A DNA stretch of 64,000 bases, from NCBI GenBank assembly GCA_902781895.1, contig CACZLA010000001.1, forward strand, positions 62,001 through 126,000. The letters are read 5' to 3'. Both the position numbers and the translations under genes were made by a program. Origin of the DNA: an uncultured Lachnospiraceae bacterium (GTDB taxonomy: Bacteria > Bacillota > Clostridia > Lachnospirales > Lachnospiraceae). The notes beneath the pieces are model-generated. The model had not been told where the DNA came from. It worked only from the letters and a program-made list of their open reading frames with translations, and searched no databases. Below, piece by piece: positions 43,418 to 52,333 of this stretch (the first letter of the stretch is position 1; every line of letters starts with the position of its first letter).

Positions 43418-45195
43418 GAAAAAACGATAACTCCGAAACTAAATACAGCAAGCTTATCATAGAGACAGGTTCTTTTATATTCATTATTCTTTCTGTGCTC
43501 TTCTTTATCATGTCCAATATTGTAATAGGTATTACCTCGATAATGATGAAGACCAGCCTTAGAGATAACCTGTATGTAAATGTCCTGAGTGCCCAGAATA
43601 CTATTAACGAGAATTTTATGAGATTTAAGATGGACTATCTGATGGATCATAAAGACATCTTAAGCAAAGAATCATTAACCGAATACCTGCCGAATGACGG
43701 TACAATGCATTATGAAGGAAAATATGACGAAGCTTCATATAACAGAGAGGAATACTTTGATAAGCTGAGTGAAAAAGAAAAAAAAGAAATTGTACTGAAT
43801 ACCTATCAGTTTAATTCATTAATGCTTTCTTATGTTATAGAGAGAAATGACCGGGATTCTATACTGGTTATAGATGCATCAGATCCGGATAATCTTTTTG
43901 TAGTCTTCAACCTTGACGGGCAACCCTCTTTAAACGACTTCTATTCAATAACGGATATAGAAAAAACATCCTTCTGGGAAAATTCCGAAGCCTTTGAATT
44001 AAAGGATCATCCCGCCATAAAAAAAATATTAAACGGAAGTCCTGAAAAATATGAAATTGAAACATTTGAAGTAAACAAAAAGTCCATGACAAATCTTTGT
44101 TTACCGCTTTACAGAAACGGAGACCTAAGATACATATTATGCATGACCACCAAAACAGAGGTTGTCAGCAAAAAAGGTATACTTAAAACCCTGTTCAAAC
44201 CTCTTGTTTTTATATTTTTAGCAACACTTTTGATTGCAGTTCTTATTTCCATATATATTTACCGGATAATAACAAGACCATTATCCAAAATAACAAAATC
44301 AATACAAAGCTATACAAAAACAAAGGACAGCGAAGAAGCAGCTTATCAGATGTCAGAGATAGACTCAAAAAATGAAATAGGTGTGCTGGCTGATGACTTC
44401 CGCAACCTGACAGCTGAAATAGACAGGTATAATAACGAACACATTAACCTCATAAAAGAAAAAAGTAAATATGAATCAGATCTGTTGATTGCCACAAAAA
44501 TACAGGAGAACATGCTTATAAAGGATTTCCCTGACGATCCGAGATTCAGGCTGTATGCATCCATGACTCCGGCCAAGGAGGTGGGTGGGGATCTCTATGA
44601 CTTCTTTATGCTGGACGAGGATCATCTCTGTATGACTATCGCAGATGTATCGGGAAAAGGAATCGCAGCAGGACTTATCATGATGGCAGCCCTTACCTCC
44701 ATCAGAAATTATACCTTCCTTCTGAAGTCACCTGATCTGATACTTGAAAAAGCAAACGATGAAATGTGCAGGAAAAATCCGAAGGGCATGTTTGTTACCG
44801 CCTGGATCGGCATCCTCGATCTCAGTACTGGCGTTCTTACTACTGCCAATGCCGGACACGAATATCCTGCCATCAATATAAACGGTCAGTTCGAATTGTT
44901 TAAAGATAAACACGGCTTTGTTCTCGGCGGAATGAGCGGAATGAAATATAAAACAGAAGTAATACAGTTAAAGAAAGGTGACAGCATCTTTGTATATACG
45001 GATGGTGTTCCGGAAGCAACGGACTCCGAAGAGAAAATGTTCGGAACAGACAAAATGATAGAGGCTCTGAACATTTCTTCTGATGCAGAACCTGAAGAAC
45101 TGCTGAAGAATGTCAAAGCCTCTGTCGATGAATTTGTCGGTAACACACCGCAGTTCGATGATCTGACGATGCTTTCCATCAAATATTCAGGTTAA
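43414..45195 (+). CDS. Membrane PP2C/SpoIIE-type Ser/Thr phosphatase, copy B2
   Basis: A 593-residue paralogue of the gene at 39868. Two membrane helices flank a diverged sensor domain; HAMP-like linker and PP2C domain follow with EVGGDLYDFFMLDE, IADVSGKGIAA, YTDGVPEATDSEE and FDDLTMLS. All metal-binding Asp residues are kept. The sensor domain has changed more than the catalytic domain, suggesting a different signal from B1. It ends 20 bp before the convergent EAL gene; I saw no terminator there. Confidence 0.9.
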   Translation: MRKNDNSETKYSKLIIETGSFIFIILSVLFFIMSNIVIGITSIMMKTSLRDNLYVNVLSAQNTINENFMRFKMDYLMDHKDILSKESLTEYLPNDGTMHYEGKYDEASYNREEYFDKLSEKEKKEIVLNTYQFNSLMLSYVIERNDRDSILVIDASDPDNLFVVFNLDGQPSLNDFYSITDIEKTSFWENSEAFELKDHPAIKKILNGSPEKYEIETFEVNKKSMTNLCLPLYRNGDLRYILCMTTKTEVVSKKGILKTLFKPLVFIFLATLLIAVLISIYIYRIITRPLSKITKSIQSYTKTKDSEEAAYQMSEIDSKNEIGVLADDFRNLTAEIDRYNNEHINLIKEKSKYESDLLIATKIQENMLIKDFPDDPRFRLYASMTPAKEVGGDLYDFFMLDEDHLCMTIADVSGKGIAAGLIMMAALTSIRNYTFLLKSPDLILEKANDEMCRKNPKGMFVTAWIGILDLSTGVLTTANAGHEYPAININGQFELFKDKHGFVLGGMSGMKYKTEVIQLKKGDSIFVYTDGVPEATDSEEKMFGTDKMIEALNISSDAEPEELLKNVKASVDEFVGNTPQFDDLTMLSIKYSG

Positions 45196-45214
45196 GGAAA
45201 CAACACTCACAGGC

Positions 45215-48200
45215 CTAACTATAATCCTGTTTTGAGTTTCGTTTCATCTCCTGATCATTTACGATGAACCTTGCTCTTCCGTTTACAATATGGAAGTTTT
45301 CATCCGTTGCATAGGTATCAACTCCCGACTGATTATGTACTTCTTCTTTGATATCACCGTTATTTAAAAGGAATCTGGTATCCTCCGAATATCCGCCTAT
45401 ACCAAGGGCTTTAGTTCCTACGTTCTCCATCTGCAGACTTCCGTTTTCCATAACAAAGTCTGTGGAACCGTGAAGTGCCCCGATGCAGGTAGACTCTTCT
45501 CCTCGAAGATCCATTTTTCCGATGGTATCACGGAACTTTATCTTAACATTACTTCCATCTATTGAACCTACACCCACACATTCAGTACCACCTACATCGA
45601 AATCAAATGTACTGTGGCAGATATCTATCTCAGCATCGCCCTCTCTGCAGCCAATACAAACACCCTCTACAAGGGACATATTTGAAGCGATCATACAGTT
45701 CAGTATATCGAGCTTTACCGCTCCCTCATGTGCACCAATGGCTACACTGACACCGCCCCTTGTGTCAAACTCATACGCTCCTCTGTTAATATGTATTTCT
45801 CCGCCTTTTCCTGCTCCGATATTGACTCCTTTAGGCCCGCCGGAAATAATACGGATAAGACCTTCCTGGTTAAATGTAAGAACTCCGTGAGTTTCATCAG
45901 GCCCATTACCGATGCCACAGAATCCCGAATTATAAGCATTGATCAGAAGCGAACCTGTTCCCTCGATAGAAAGTGTGGAACTGGGTGGAACTATAATTCC
46001 GCCATTAATGAGCTTATTCTCTCCCTTAAGAATCAGTGAAACCTCCGAGTTATCTCCAATCTCTATACACGGTCTGTCTTTAAGATTCGACAGATACACA
46101 TTTTCCAGTATGATCTGTCCCTGATATCCGGCTTCGATACGCATGTGGATATCAGTTTCCAATCCCGGAGTTCCGATAATAGATATATCCTTATAGGTCA
46201 CATTCACCGACGGAATCACGATATCAGTATTTCCAAACTTCTTCAGGTTACTGAGAAGAACACGGTTTGTTTTTCCCGCGGTATAGATTCGTTTTGTTAC
46301 TCCATCCTGACTTTCCTGTACATAATCCCGGATTTCTTTTCGTATTTTATCCTCTATATTCTGATGGATATGTTCTGAAGGCTTTGCCGTATAATATCCC
46401 TGGATCAGATCGGCTCCAAGATGTATAACCATACGAAGCTCCTCTGATGTTTCAACACCTTCCGCCAGAGCCATGATATTATTCTCATGACAAAACTCTA
46501 TTATCTCACGTACAAAATGCTGTTTGGACGGATGGAACTGTATCTCACTGAGAAGTGAACGGTCTATTTTTACATAATTAGGTAAATATCTCAGCAGATT
46601 GCTGACATTGGAGTATCCTGTACCATAATCATCAATGGCCGTTTCAATTCCCAGATCACTTATCATTTTCTGCATTCTTTCCAGATCGGCCTGTTCCATT
46701 TCGGCCTCCTCAGTCAGTTCTACAACAACTATATCCTTGTATTTGGAAAGCAGCTGCTGAACCTGCGGAGCATCCTTCTGTCTTAACTGAACACCGGGAA
46801 TACTGTTTATAAATACTTTCTTTCCGAAAATAAAATCATGGTTCTTTTCTATAAGACCAAGTACATTCAGGAATGTAGCACTCTCCACATCCTGAAGTCG
46901 ATTTATCATATTTGCATATTTTATAATCTTAAGAGGTGATATTCTCTGCCTGGTGGTGGAACGCATCAACGCCTCATAAGAATATATACTTCCATCCGAT
47001 ACCTTGACAATGGGCTGGAAATAATACTCAAGCAGATTATTATCCAGTATTTCTTCAACCAGCTCCAGTTCTTTCTTTTCGGTCTCGCTCAGAATCACTT
47101 CATTTCCGCCGGTACTTCCTATGACTCTCCATACACGATCATCTTCCTTTTTCTCACTCAAGTGTCTCTGAAGCGTGATACGGCGAAGCATTTCAAGATG
47201 TCTGGTTACAGACCTGATCCATAGACGGTACACCTCATCATAACATCTGGGAACCGAACCGTAGCTGACTACTGCATAGCCAAAGCATTTTGACTCAGCA
47301 TAAACCGGCGTAAAGAAATATGCTCTGGGTTCATCATATTCATTATTTAATTCAGGAAGCATATCCTCCGTCGGAAAATGTTCGTTAAGACTTACTTTTC
47401 CTTCGGTTCCGCTCCTGTAATACTGAATAGCATGAAGCATACTGTCGGAGTATCCGCTTACATTAAACAAAACATCCGGCTCTGTATCCATATTCTGCCA
47501 TGTATCATTCAGACAGAGATGAAAGCTCTCAGCTTCCGGAATCTGATAAGCATAGGAATAAACCATACTGAGATATCCCAGTATGTTATTCTGAAGCATA
47601 AGATCGTCAGGGGTCGTTGAATTTACAGAGAAATAACCTTCACTGGAAATAACAGTGTCCCAGCTTTTTCTGCGTATATCCTTCATATAGGTCTGACAGT
47701 TTTTGCAGCCACAGCTTTTTCCCACAACCAGATGAGGCTCAGTCAAAAACTCTTCGGGTTCACCTCCGGAGAAGTATGCTGCCATATACTCTGCCGAATA
47801 TTCGCCACATTCACGTGCAGGTATCATAACGGAAGTGATGGGAATAGGACTGGTTCTTCCTTCCTCAGTGGAGTCATAGCTGACCACCGCCACATCTTCG
47901 GGGACTCTGTAACCTCTGTTTATGATTGCTTTACAAAGACCTATCGCCATACAGTCATTTGCCACCGCAACTGCTTCAGGCAGATGCCCGTTCCTTGACA
48001 GAAGCTGTTCAACACATTGTTCACCACTGGTATACCAGAAATCTCCATGTACGATATTATCCTCTTTGACCTCCAAACCGTTTTCTCTCAAAACATCCTT
48101 AAAGGCCTGCAGACGCTGCACTGAATGACTGTGCCATTTCTTACCGTTAAGAAATGCGATATCCTTAAACTGATGATCTTTTACAATATGTTCAACCGCA

Positions 48201-48562
48201 GTCTTCATACCCGAATATCCATCGGTAAGTATACTGGGATAGTACTCGCTGTCCTGCTCAATAATAAGAACCTTACCCTTAAATTCTTTATGAAGCTTAT
48301 CCTCTATCTCCTGGGCTTTTCCCGCTATCTGTATCGTATCCTTTAATATAACAATTGCATCAAAACGCTGTGGGTTGATAAGCGTAAAAATGCTGCTTTC
48401 CCCCTCTTCACGATCGGCCGAATTCTGATACTTTCGATACATGGAAAAAACACAGACATCTATTCCATGTCGGAATCCGACCTCTATAAAGCCCTCTATA
48501 AAGTTTCTCTGGTAGTATTCATCCGCCTGACCTACCAGGATTGCAGCCCTCTTTCTCCCCAT
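45215..48562 (-). CDS. LacI-type sensor / EAL phosphodiesterase / beta-repeat fusion
   Basis: A 1115-residue protein without signal peptide or membrane segments. Residues ~1-285 are a LacI-type periplasmic-binding fold (AVANDCMAIGLCKAI, DVAVVSYDS) without helix-turn-helix, closed by GKSCGC (283-286). Residues ~300-500 are an unassigned linker domain. The EAL domain (~505-735) has YEAL at 529-532, VVELTEE, DDYGTGYSNVS, VKIDR and QGYY, so it should degrade cyclic-di-GMP. Residues ~775-1100 contain about a dozen short repeats of the type GSLLINAYNSGFCGIGNG / VNIGAGKGGEIHINRGAYEF / VGVGSIDGSNVKIKF, as in right-handed beta-helix carbohydrate-binding domains. Such a domain in a cytoplasmic protein is unusual. 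It follows the YhhN gene by 71 bp on the same strand. Confidence 0.87.
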   Translation of the reverse strand: MGRKRAAILVGQADEYYQRNFIEGFIEVGFRHGIDVCVFSMYRKYQNSADREEGESSIFTLINPQRFDAIVILKDTIQIAGKAQEIEDKLHKEFKGKVLIIEQDSEYYPSILTDGYSGMKTAVEHIVKDHQFKDIAFLNGKKWHSHSVQRLQAFKDVLRENGLEVKEDNIVHGDFWYTSGEQCVEQLLSRNGHLPEAVAVANDCMAIGLCKAIINRGYRVPEDVAVVSYDSTEEGRTSPIPITSVMIPARECGEYSAEYMAAYFSGGEPEEFLTEPHLVVGKSCGCKNCQTYMKDIRRKSWDTVISSEGYFSVNSTTPDDLMLQNNILGYLSMVYSYAYQIPEAESFHLCLNDTWQNMDTEPDVLFNVSGYSDSMLHAIQYYRSGTEGKVSLNEHFPTEDMLPELNNEYDEPRAYFFTPVYAESKCFGYAVVSYGSVPRCYDEVYRLWIRSVTRHLEMLRRITLQRHLSEKKEDDRVWRVIGSTGGNEVILSETEKKELELVEEILDNNLLEYYFQPIVKVSDGSIYSYEALMRSTTRQRISPLKIIKYANMINRLQDVESATFLNVLGLIEKNHDFIFGKKVFINSIPGVQLRQKDAPQVQQLLSKYKDIVVVELTEEAEMEQADLERMQKMISDLGIETAIDDYGTGYSNVSNLLRYLPNYVKIDRSLLSEIQFHPSKQHFVREIIEFCHENNIMALAEGVETSEELRMVIHLGADLIQGYYTAKPSEHIHQNIEDKIRKEIRDYVQESQDGVTKRIYTAGKTNRVLLSNLKKFGNTDIVIPSVNVTYKDISIIGTPGLETDIHMRIEAGYQGQIILENVYLSNLKDRPCIEIGDNSEVSLILKGENKLINGGIIVPPSSTLSIEGTGSLLINAYNSGFCGIGNGPDETHGVLTFNQEGLIRIISGGPKGVNIGAGKGGEIHINRGAYEFDTRGGVSVAIGAHEGAVKLDILNCMIASNMSLVEGVCIGCREGDAEIDICHSTFDFDVGGTECVGVGSIDGSNVKIKFRDTIGKMDLRGEESTCIGALHGSTDFVMENGSLQMENVGTKALGIGGYSEDTRFLLNNGDIKEEVHNQSGVDTYATDENFHIVNGRARFIVNDQEMKRNSKQDYS

Positions 48563-48633
48563 AGTTGATTATTCCTTCCTTTAATTTAGCTCCTTCCCTA
48601 AAGTCCTCAAATTATGACATAATAATTTAAATA

Positions 48634-49299
48634 TCACTCGATAAAAAACATAGATAATGCAATGAGCAGCTGACCCACATAGTAAAGTGAAAGATTCATC
48701 ACTCTCAGAAATGCATCATGAATCCTTCCGTTAAGAACCATTATCACATCCGATACAGTAAACAGAACCGCTCCCACAGCAAACCATATCCGAAATGCAC
48801 TTCCGTCATGAATAACATTTCCGACCGCTATGGCAGTCATAATACTGACCACTCCTATGTAGAAAACTCCGAACGCCTTGTACAGCTTATCCAGCTCAAC
48901 GTTTTTGTAAATGATATACAGTATAACCGCAGCCACACCCACACCTATAGATATACTGATCTTAAGATTCCAGGACTCGGGAATCTCAGCAGCAATATAC
49001 ATGATGTGTCCTATAAAAAACATAAAGGAACCGGCCATCATAAATACTTTATTGGTATGATTCCTGAAATTATATCTGAGTGCCAGAAGAATATCCCCTA
49101 TCATTCCAAAGGTAAGACCCAGACATATCAGCAGATTCTTATCTGCCATAAAGCCGATGACAACAAAAACCATTGCCGCCGATCCCTTGAAGAAGACCGC
49201 TGGCGCATACTTGCCTTTATGATCGACAGCTATAAAAAATCCCTGTAGAACCATTCCTATAACTGCCAGAATAATAACCGGAATAAAATAATCCATCAT
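48634..49299 (-). CDS. YhhN/TMEM86 family membrane protein (lysoplasmalogenase-like)
   Basis: A 221-residue protein with about eight membrane helices and YhhN signatures: GDILLALRYNF, FFIGHIMYI, AVLFTVSDVIMVLN and YYVGQLLIALS. Characterised relatives cleave the vinyl-ether bond of lysoplasmalogens. Many rumen and gut clostridia make plasmalogens, so the activity fits (inference). It is the last gene of the acyl/NRPS operon, 28 bp after the NRPS-like gene, which points to a lipid-related job for that operon. Confidence 0.85.
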   Translation of the reverse strand: MMDYFIPVIILAVIGMVLQGFFIAVDHKGKYAPAVFFKGSAAMVFVVIGFMADKNLLICLGLTFGMIGDILLALRYNFRNHTNKVFMMAGSFMFFIGHIMYIAAEIPESWNLKISISIGVGVAAVILYIIYKNVELDKLYKAFGVFYIGVVSIMTAIAVGNVIHDGSAFRIWFAVGAVLFTVSDVIMVLNGRIHDAFLRVMNLSLYYVGQLLIALSMFFIE

Positions 49300-49327
49300 A
49301 TCTTCTCGTAAGCTTCATCTGCTTATA

Positions 49328-52300
49328 TCAGAATTTCTTTCTTCTCCTGAGTATGGCTTTTACCTTACCCAACATTTTATGCTCTTTAATCTCTTTCCTA
49401 AGCTGTCCTATAGTTACATTTTCCTGAGAATCATGGGATACAAGAACTTTTGTAACCTTCATGAAAAGCTGGTTATATTCATTCATGCTTTCATCACTGT
49501 ATACATCAGATGCATAGTCCAGAAGGAGACGAAGTCCATCCGAACCGTCAAGCACCTCCATATCCATCATGGTCTGTGTGGCAGCCTGATTTTGTCTGAT
49601 ATCTACGGTTTCAAGATCCATTTCGTCATCTACATCACGAAGATCCTGCTGATACAGAAGATACGCAGCCTCTATATCTGTTCCGTGAGTCTTCAGATCT
49701 ACATAGGGATAACAGCTGTGTTCTATACCCTTCTGAACCTGGTCGTGAACCTCCATATAGATATCTCTCAGAAATGCATGATCATCAAAGCAGACTGCAA
49801 CCGGAAGTTCTCTGAAAAGAAGGCCTACAGTTGATATCATTTCCATATCCTCACGGCCGTTATATATCCAGTTCAGCATTATATTTTTCTTCTTGTTGTA
49901 GATAGCCATAGTCAGGCCTGCAACCGTAATAAAGAATTCATTTCTTGAAATCTTGTAAAGCTTTTCTATCTGAGAGATTTCTGCGGAGGACACTCCCATC
50001 TCGGATACTATTTCTCCGAGTTCATTAGAATTCTTTCGCCCTTTATCAGGTTTCGGAAGCAGTTCCCACTCAACACCTTCGTACTTTTCCTCAAAATATT
50101 TTTTGCTTTCTTCATAAAACTCGGTTCCAATGGAATCCTCACGTTTCTGAAGCATCAGATAGTAGTAATCCTTATTTAATTCAAGCCCCATATAAGCCTG
50201 CATGATATTTCCCATGAATATCTTGAAGGAGGTTCCGTCAAAGATAGAATGGTGAACATCAAAGAACACATACCCCGCTTTTTCCGTTTCGAATACCCTG
50301 CATCTGTGCAGCTTATGAGGAACCTTCTGATCGCATATCTTAAATGGCTGAACCAGATAATCCTTTACTGTATATTTAAACTCCCAGTCTGTCTTTTTCT
50401 CCACCAGGATGGGACTTAAAACCTCCGGCGTATAGGTCTGAACTATCTCTCCGTCATCATTAAAGGAATAGGTAGTGAGAAGAACCGGATGGTTCTTTAT
50501 GGCTGTTTCCAGCGCTTCAGCCATCCTGTTCATATCATAGTCATCCTTATCAAACTTAAGAAGTGTGAACAGATTGTACATAGTCGACATAGGAGTCTTA
50601 AGCTGATAATCAACCATATATAACTGCTCGGTGGTAAGCAGATGAGGCTGTTTCATTGATATATCATTTTTCTCATCCGGTGACATTCCGTCATCCTCGG
50701 CATGATTCTTTTCATAAAGTTCTGCTATCTTCTCAATAGTACGTCCCCTGAAAATAACCGATGCACTGAGACCCGGAAGCTCACTTACTGAAATAAGTTC
50801 TATAGCACTGAGGGAATCTCCTCCCATTTCATAAAAATCATCCCGTATTCCGACTCTTTCCAGCTTCAGCACCTTTTGGAAGGCCTCACAAAGTGCCTTC
50901 TGAATATCAGTTTCCGGTGGAACATAGTCATTTGCAAAATCCTTGGTATCAGGCTTTGGAAGGGCACTTCTGTCCATCTTTCCGTTTGCTTTCATAGGGA
51001 TCTCATCTATCCTGATATAGTATGCGGGAATCATATAGTAGGGGAGTCTTTTCAGAAGCTCCTCTCTCATTTCTTCCTTATCAACTTTTACATCTGCAGT
51101 ATAGTACGCACAGAGGAATGACTGCCCCTGTTCCTCGAAGCCTCTGGCTGCTGCCCAGTCTATGCCCAGCACACTCTTTACTGCAGCCTCCACCTCCGCG
51201 GGCTCGATACGATTTCCGTTTATCTTTATCATATCGTTTGAACGGCCAAGCAGAACAAAATCACCATTTGGATTTTTAATAGCCAGATCACCTGAATGAT
51301 AGAAATCAGGCTTAAATGAATCTGCCGTCTCCTCAGGAAGATTCATATATCCTCTGACATATTTATTTTCATAACAAAGCTCGCCCATCTCTCCATCGGA
51401 AACTTCATTTCCTTCTTCGTCCAGAATCACTATATTCTTATCAAAGAAGGGCTTTCCTATAGGACAGGTATCATACGCTTTATCGATCTTGAAAATAGTC
51501 AGAACGCAACCGGATTCACTCATGGCATATGCATTATAAAGCTCCACATTTTCCATATAAATATCATTTGCCGGCTCACTGGCAACTATGATCTTCTTTA
51601 AAAATGGTCCGGTTTTGCCTGAAAACTTTCTTGCATAAGAAGGAGTCAGGAATGTGCCGTTAATCCTTTTCTCAAGCAAAAATCTCATAAGCTTAAGGGG
51701 GTTTTTAAGAGTAGCATAGGATACAATATAAGTCTTAACATCTCCATAACAGAGCGTTACTATGGCAAGTATAACAGCGGCAACAAAATTGAGAGGACAC
51801 ATGATGGATATTCTGTCCCCGGGTTTCAGAAACATGCAGCTATCGCCGCCCACCGACTCATACGCTTCCATCAGATTTCCATACTCATGAAGTACTCCTT
51901 TGGGCTTTCCCGTAGTACCGGAGGTATAGATGGCATATGCCGCATCATGTTCATCAGCCTCCTCAAAGCCTTCAAGGGAAGAAAGCATCGTTGCTTCGTT
52001 CCATGTTTCTTCGTTCAGCTCTACCTTACAGCCTGAATCTTCTCTGATATAGTTTATTCTCTCCGGGGCATAACTGTCTTCTACTAAAGCAAAGGCAGCA
52101 CCTGCTCTCCATATACCTACCATGGCAATGATGGGCATTATACCTCTCGGAAGATTTATAAGAACAAAATCTTCCTTTCCGACTCCACGATCCTTAAGCC
52201 AGTGGTATATCTTCCCGGACAGCTCATTTAACTCGGAAAATGTAATTCCCTTTGGATGAATATCATCAAAAAGAACTGCCTTACCCGGATACTTCTCCAT

Positions 52301-52333
52301 ATTTTCAATAATATTTCCAATTATTGATTTCAT
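49328..52333 (-). CDS. NRPS-like protein with A-PCP-C domain order
   Basis: A 1001-residue protein. The adenylation domain (~1-475) has A3 YTSGTTGKPKG (136-146), A5 NAYAMSESG (267-275), A8 LLGRSNDMIKINGNRIEP and A10 PMKANGKMDR (catalytic Lys451). At A4 the text is PLNFVA (180-185), so the Asp that binds the amino group of alpha-amino acids seems absent. A carrier domain (~475-540) has GGDSL with Ser507 for the pantetheine arm. A condensation domain (~565-970) has the active HHSIFDG (694-700). A single module ending in C suggests transfer of one activated acyl unit to a free acceptor, as in D-alanylation or amino-acyl lipid formation. It overlaps the esterase gene by 4 bp. Confidence 0.9.
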   Translation of the reverse strand: MKSIIGNIIENMEKYPGKAVLFDDIHPKGITFSELNELSGKIYHWLKDRGVGKEDFVLINLPRGIMPIIAMVGIWRAGAAFALVEDSYAPERINYIREDSGCKVELNEETWNEATMLSSLEGFEEADEHDAAYAIYTSGTTGKPKGVLHEYGNLMEAYESVGGDSCMFLKPGDRISIMCPLNFVAAVILAIVTLCYGDVKTYIVSYATLKNPLKLMRFLLEKRINGTFLTPSYARKFSGKTGPFLKKIIVASEPANDIYMENVELYNAYAMSESGCVLTIFKIDKAYDTCPIGKPFFDKNIVILDEEGNEVSDGEMGELCYENKYVRGYMNLPEETADSFKPDFYHSGDLAIKNPNGDFVLLGRSNDMIKINGNRIEPAEVEAAVKSVLGIDWAAARGFEEQGQSFLCAYYTADVKVDKEEMREELLKRLPYYMIPAYYIRIDEIPMKANGKMDRSALPKPDTKDFANDYVPPETDIQKALCEAFQKVLKLERVGIRDDFYEMGGDSLSAIELISVSELPGLSASVIFRGRTIEKIAELYEKNHAEDDGMSPDEKNDISMKQPHLLTTEQLYMVDYQLKTPMSTMYNLFTLLKFDKDDYDMNRMAEALETAIKNHPVLLTTYSFNDDGEIVQTYTPEVLSPILVEKKTDWEFKYTVKDYLVQPFKICDQKVPHKLHRCRVFETEKAGYVFFDVHHSIFDGTSFKIFMGNIMQAYMGLELNKDYYYLMLQKREDSIGTEFYEESKKYFEEKYEGVEWELLPKPDKGRKNSNELGEIVSEMGVSSAEISQIEKLYKISRNEFFITVAGLTMAIYNKKKNIMLNWIYNGREDMEMISTVGLLFRELPVAVCFDDHAFLRDIYMEVHDQVQKGIEHSCYPYVDLKTHGTDIEAAYLLYQQDLRDVDDEMDLETVDIRQNQAATQTMMDMEVLDGSDGLRLLLDYASDVYSDESMNEYNQLFMKVTKVLVSHDSQENVTIGQLRKEIKEHKMLGKVKAILRRRKKF

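Noticed and set aside
38144..45195. Complete partner-switching sigma-factor module
   Set aside because: Four phosphatases are present but no STAS antagonist, anti-sigma kinase or sigma factor gene in the window.
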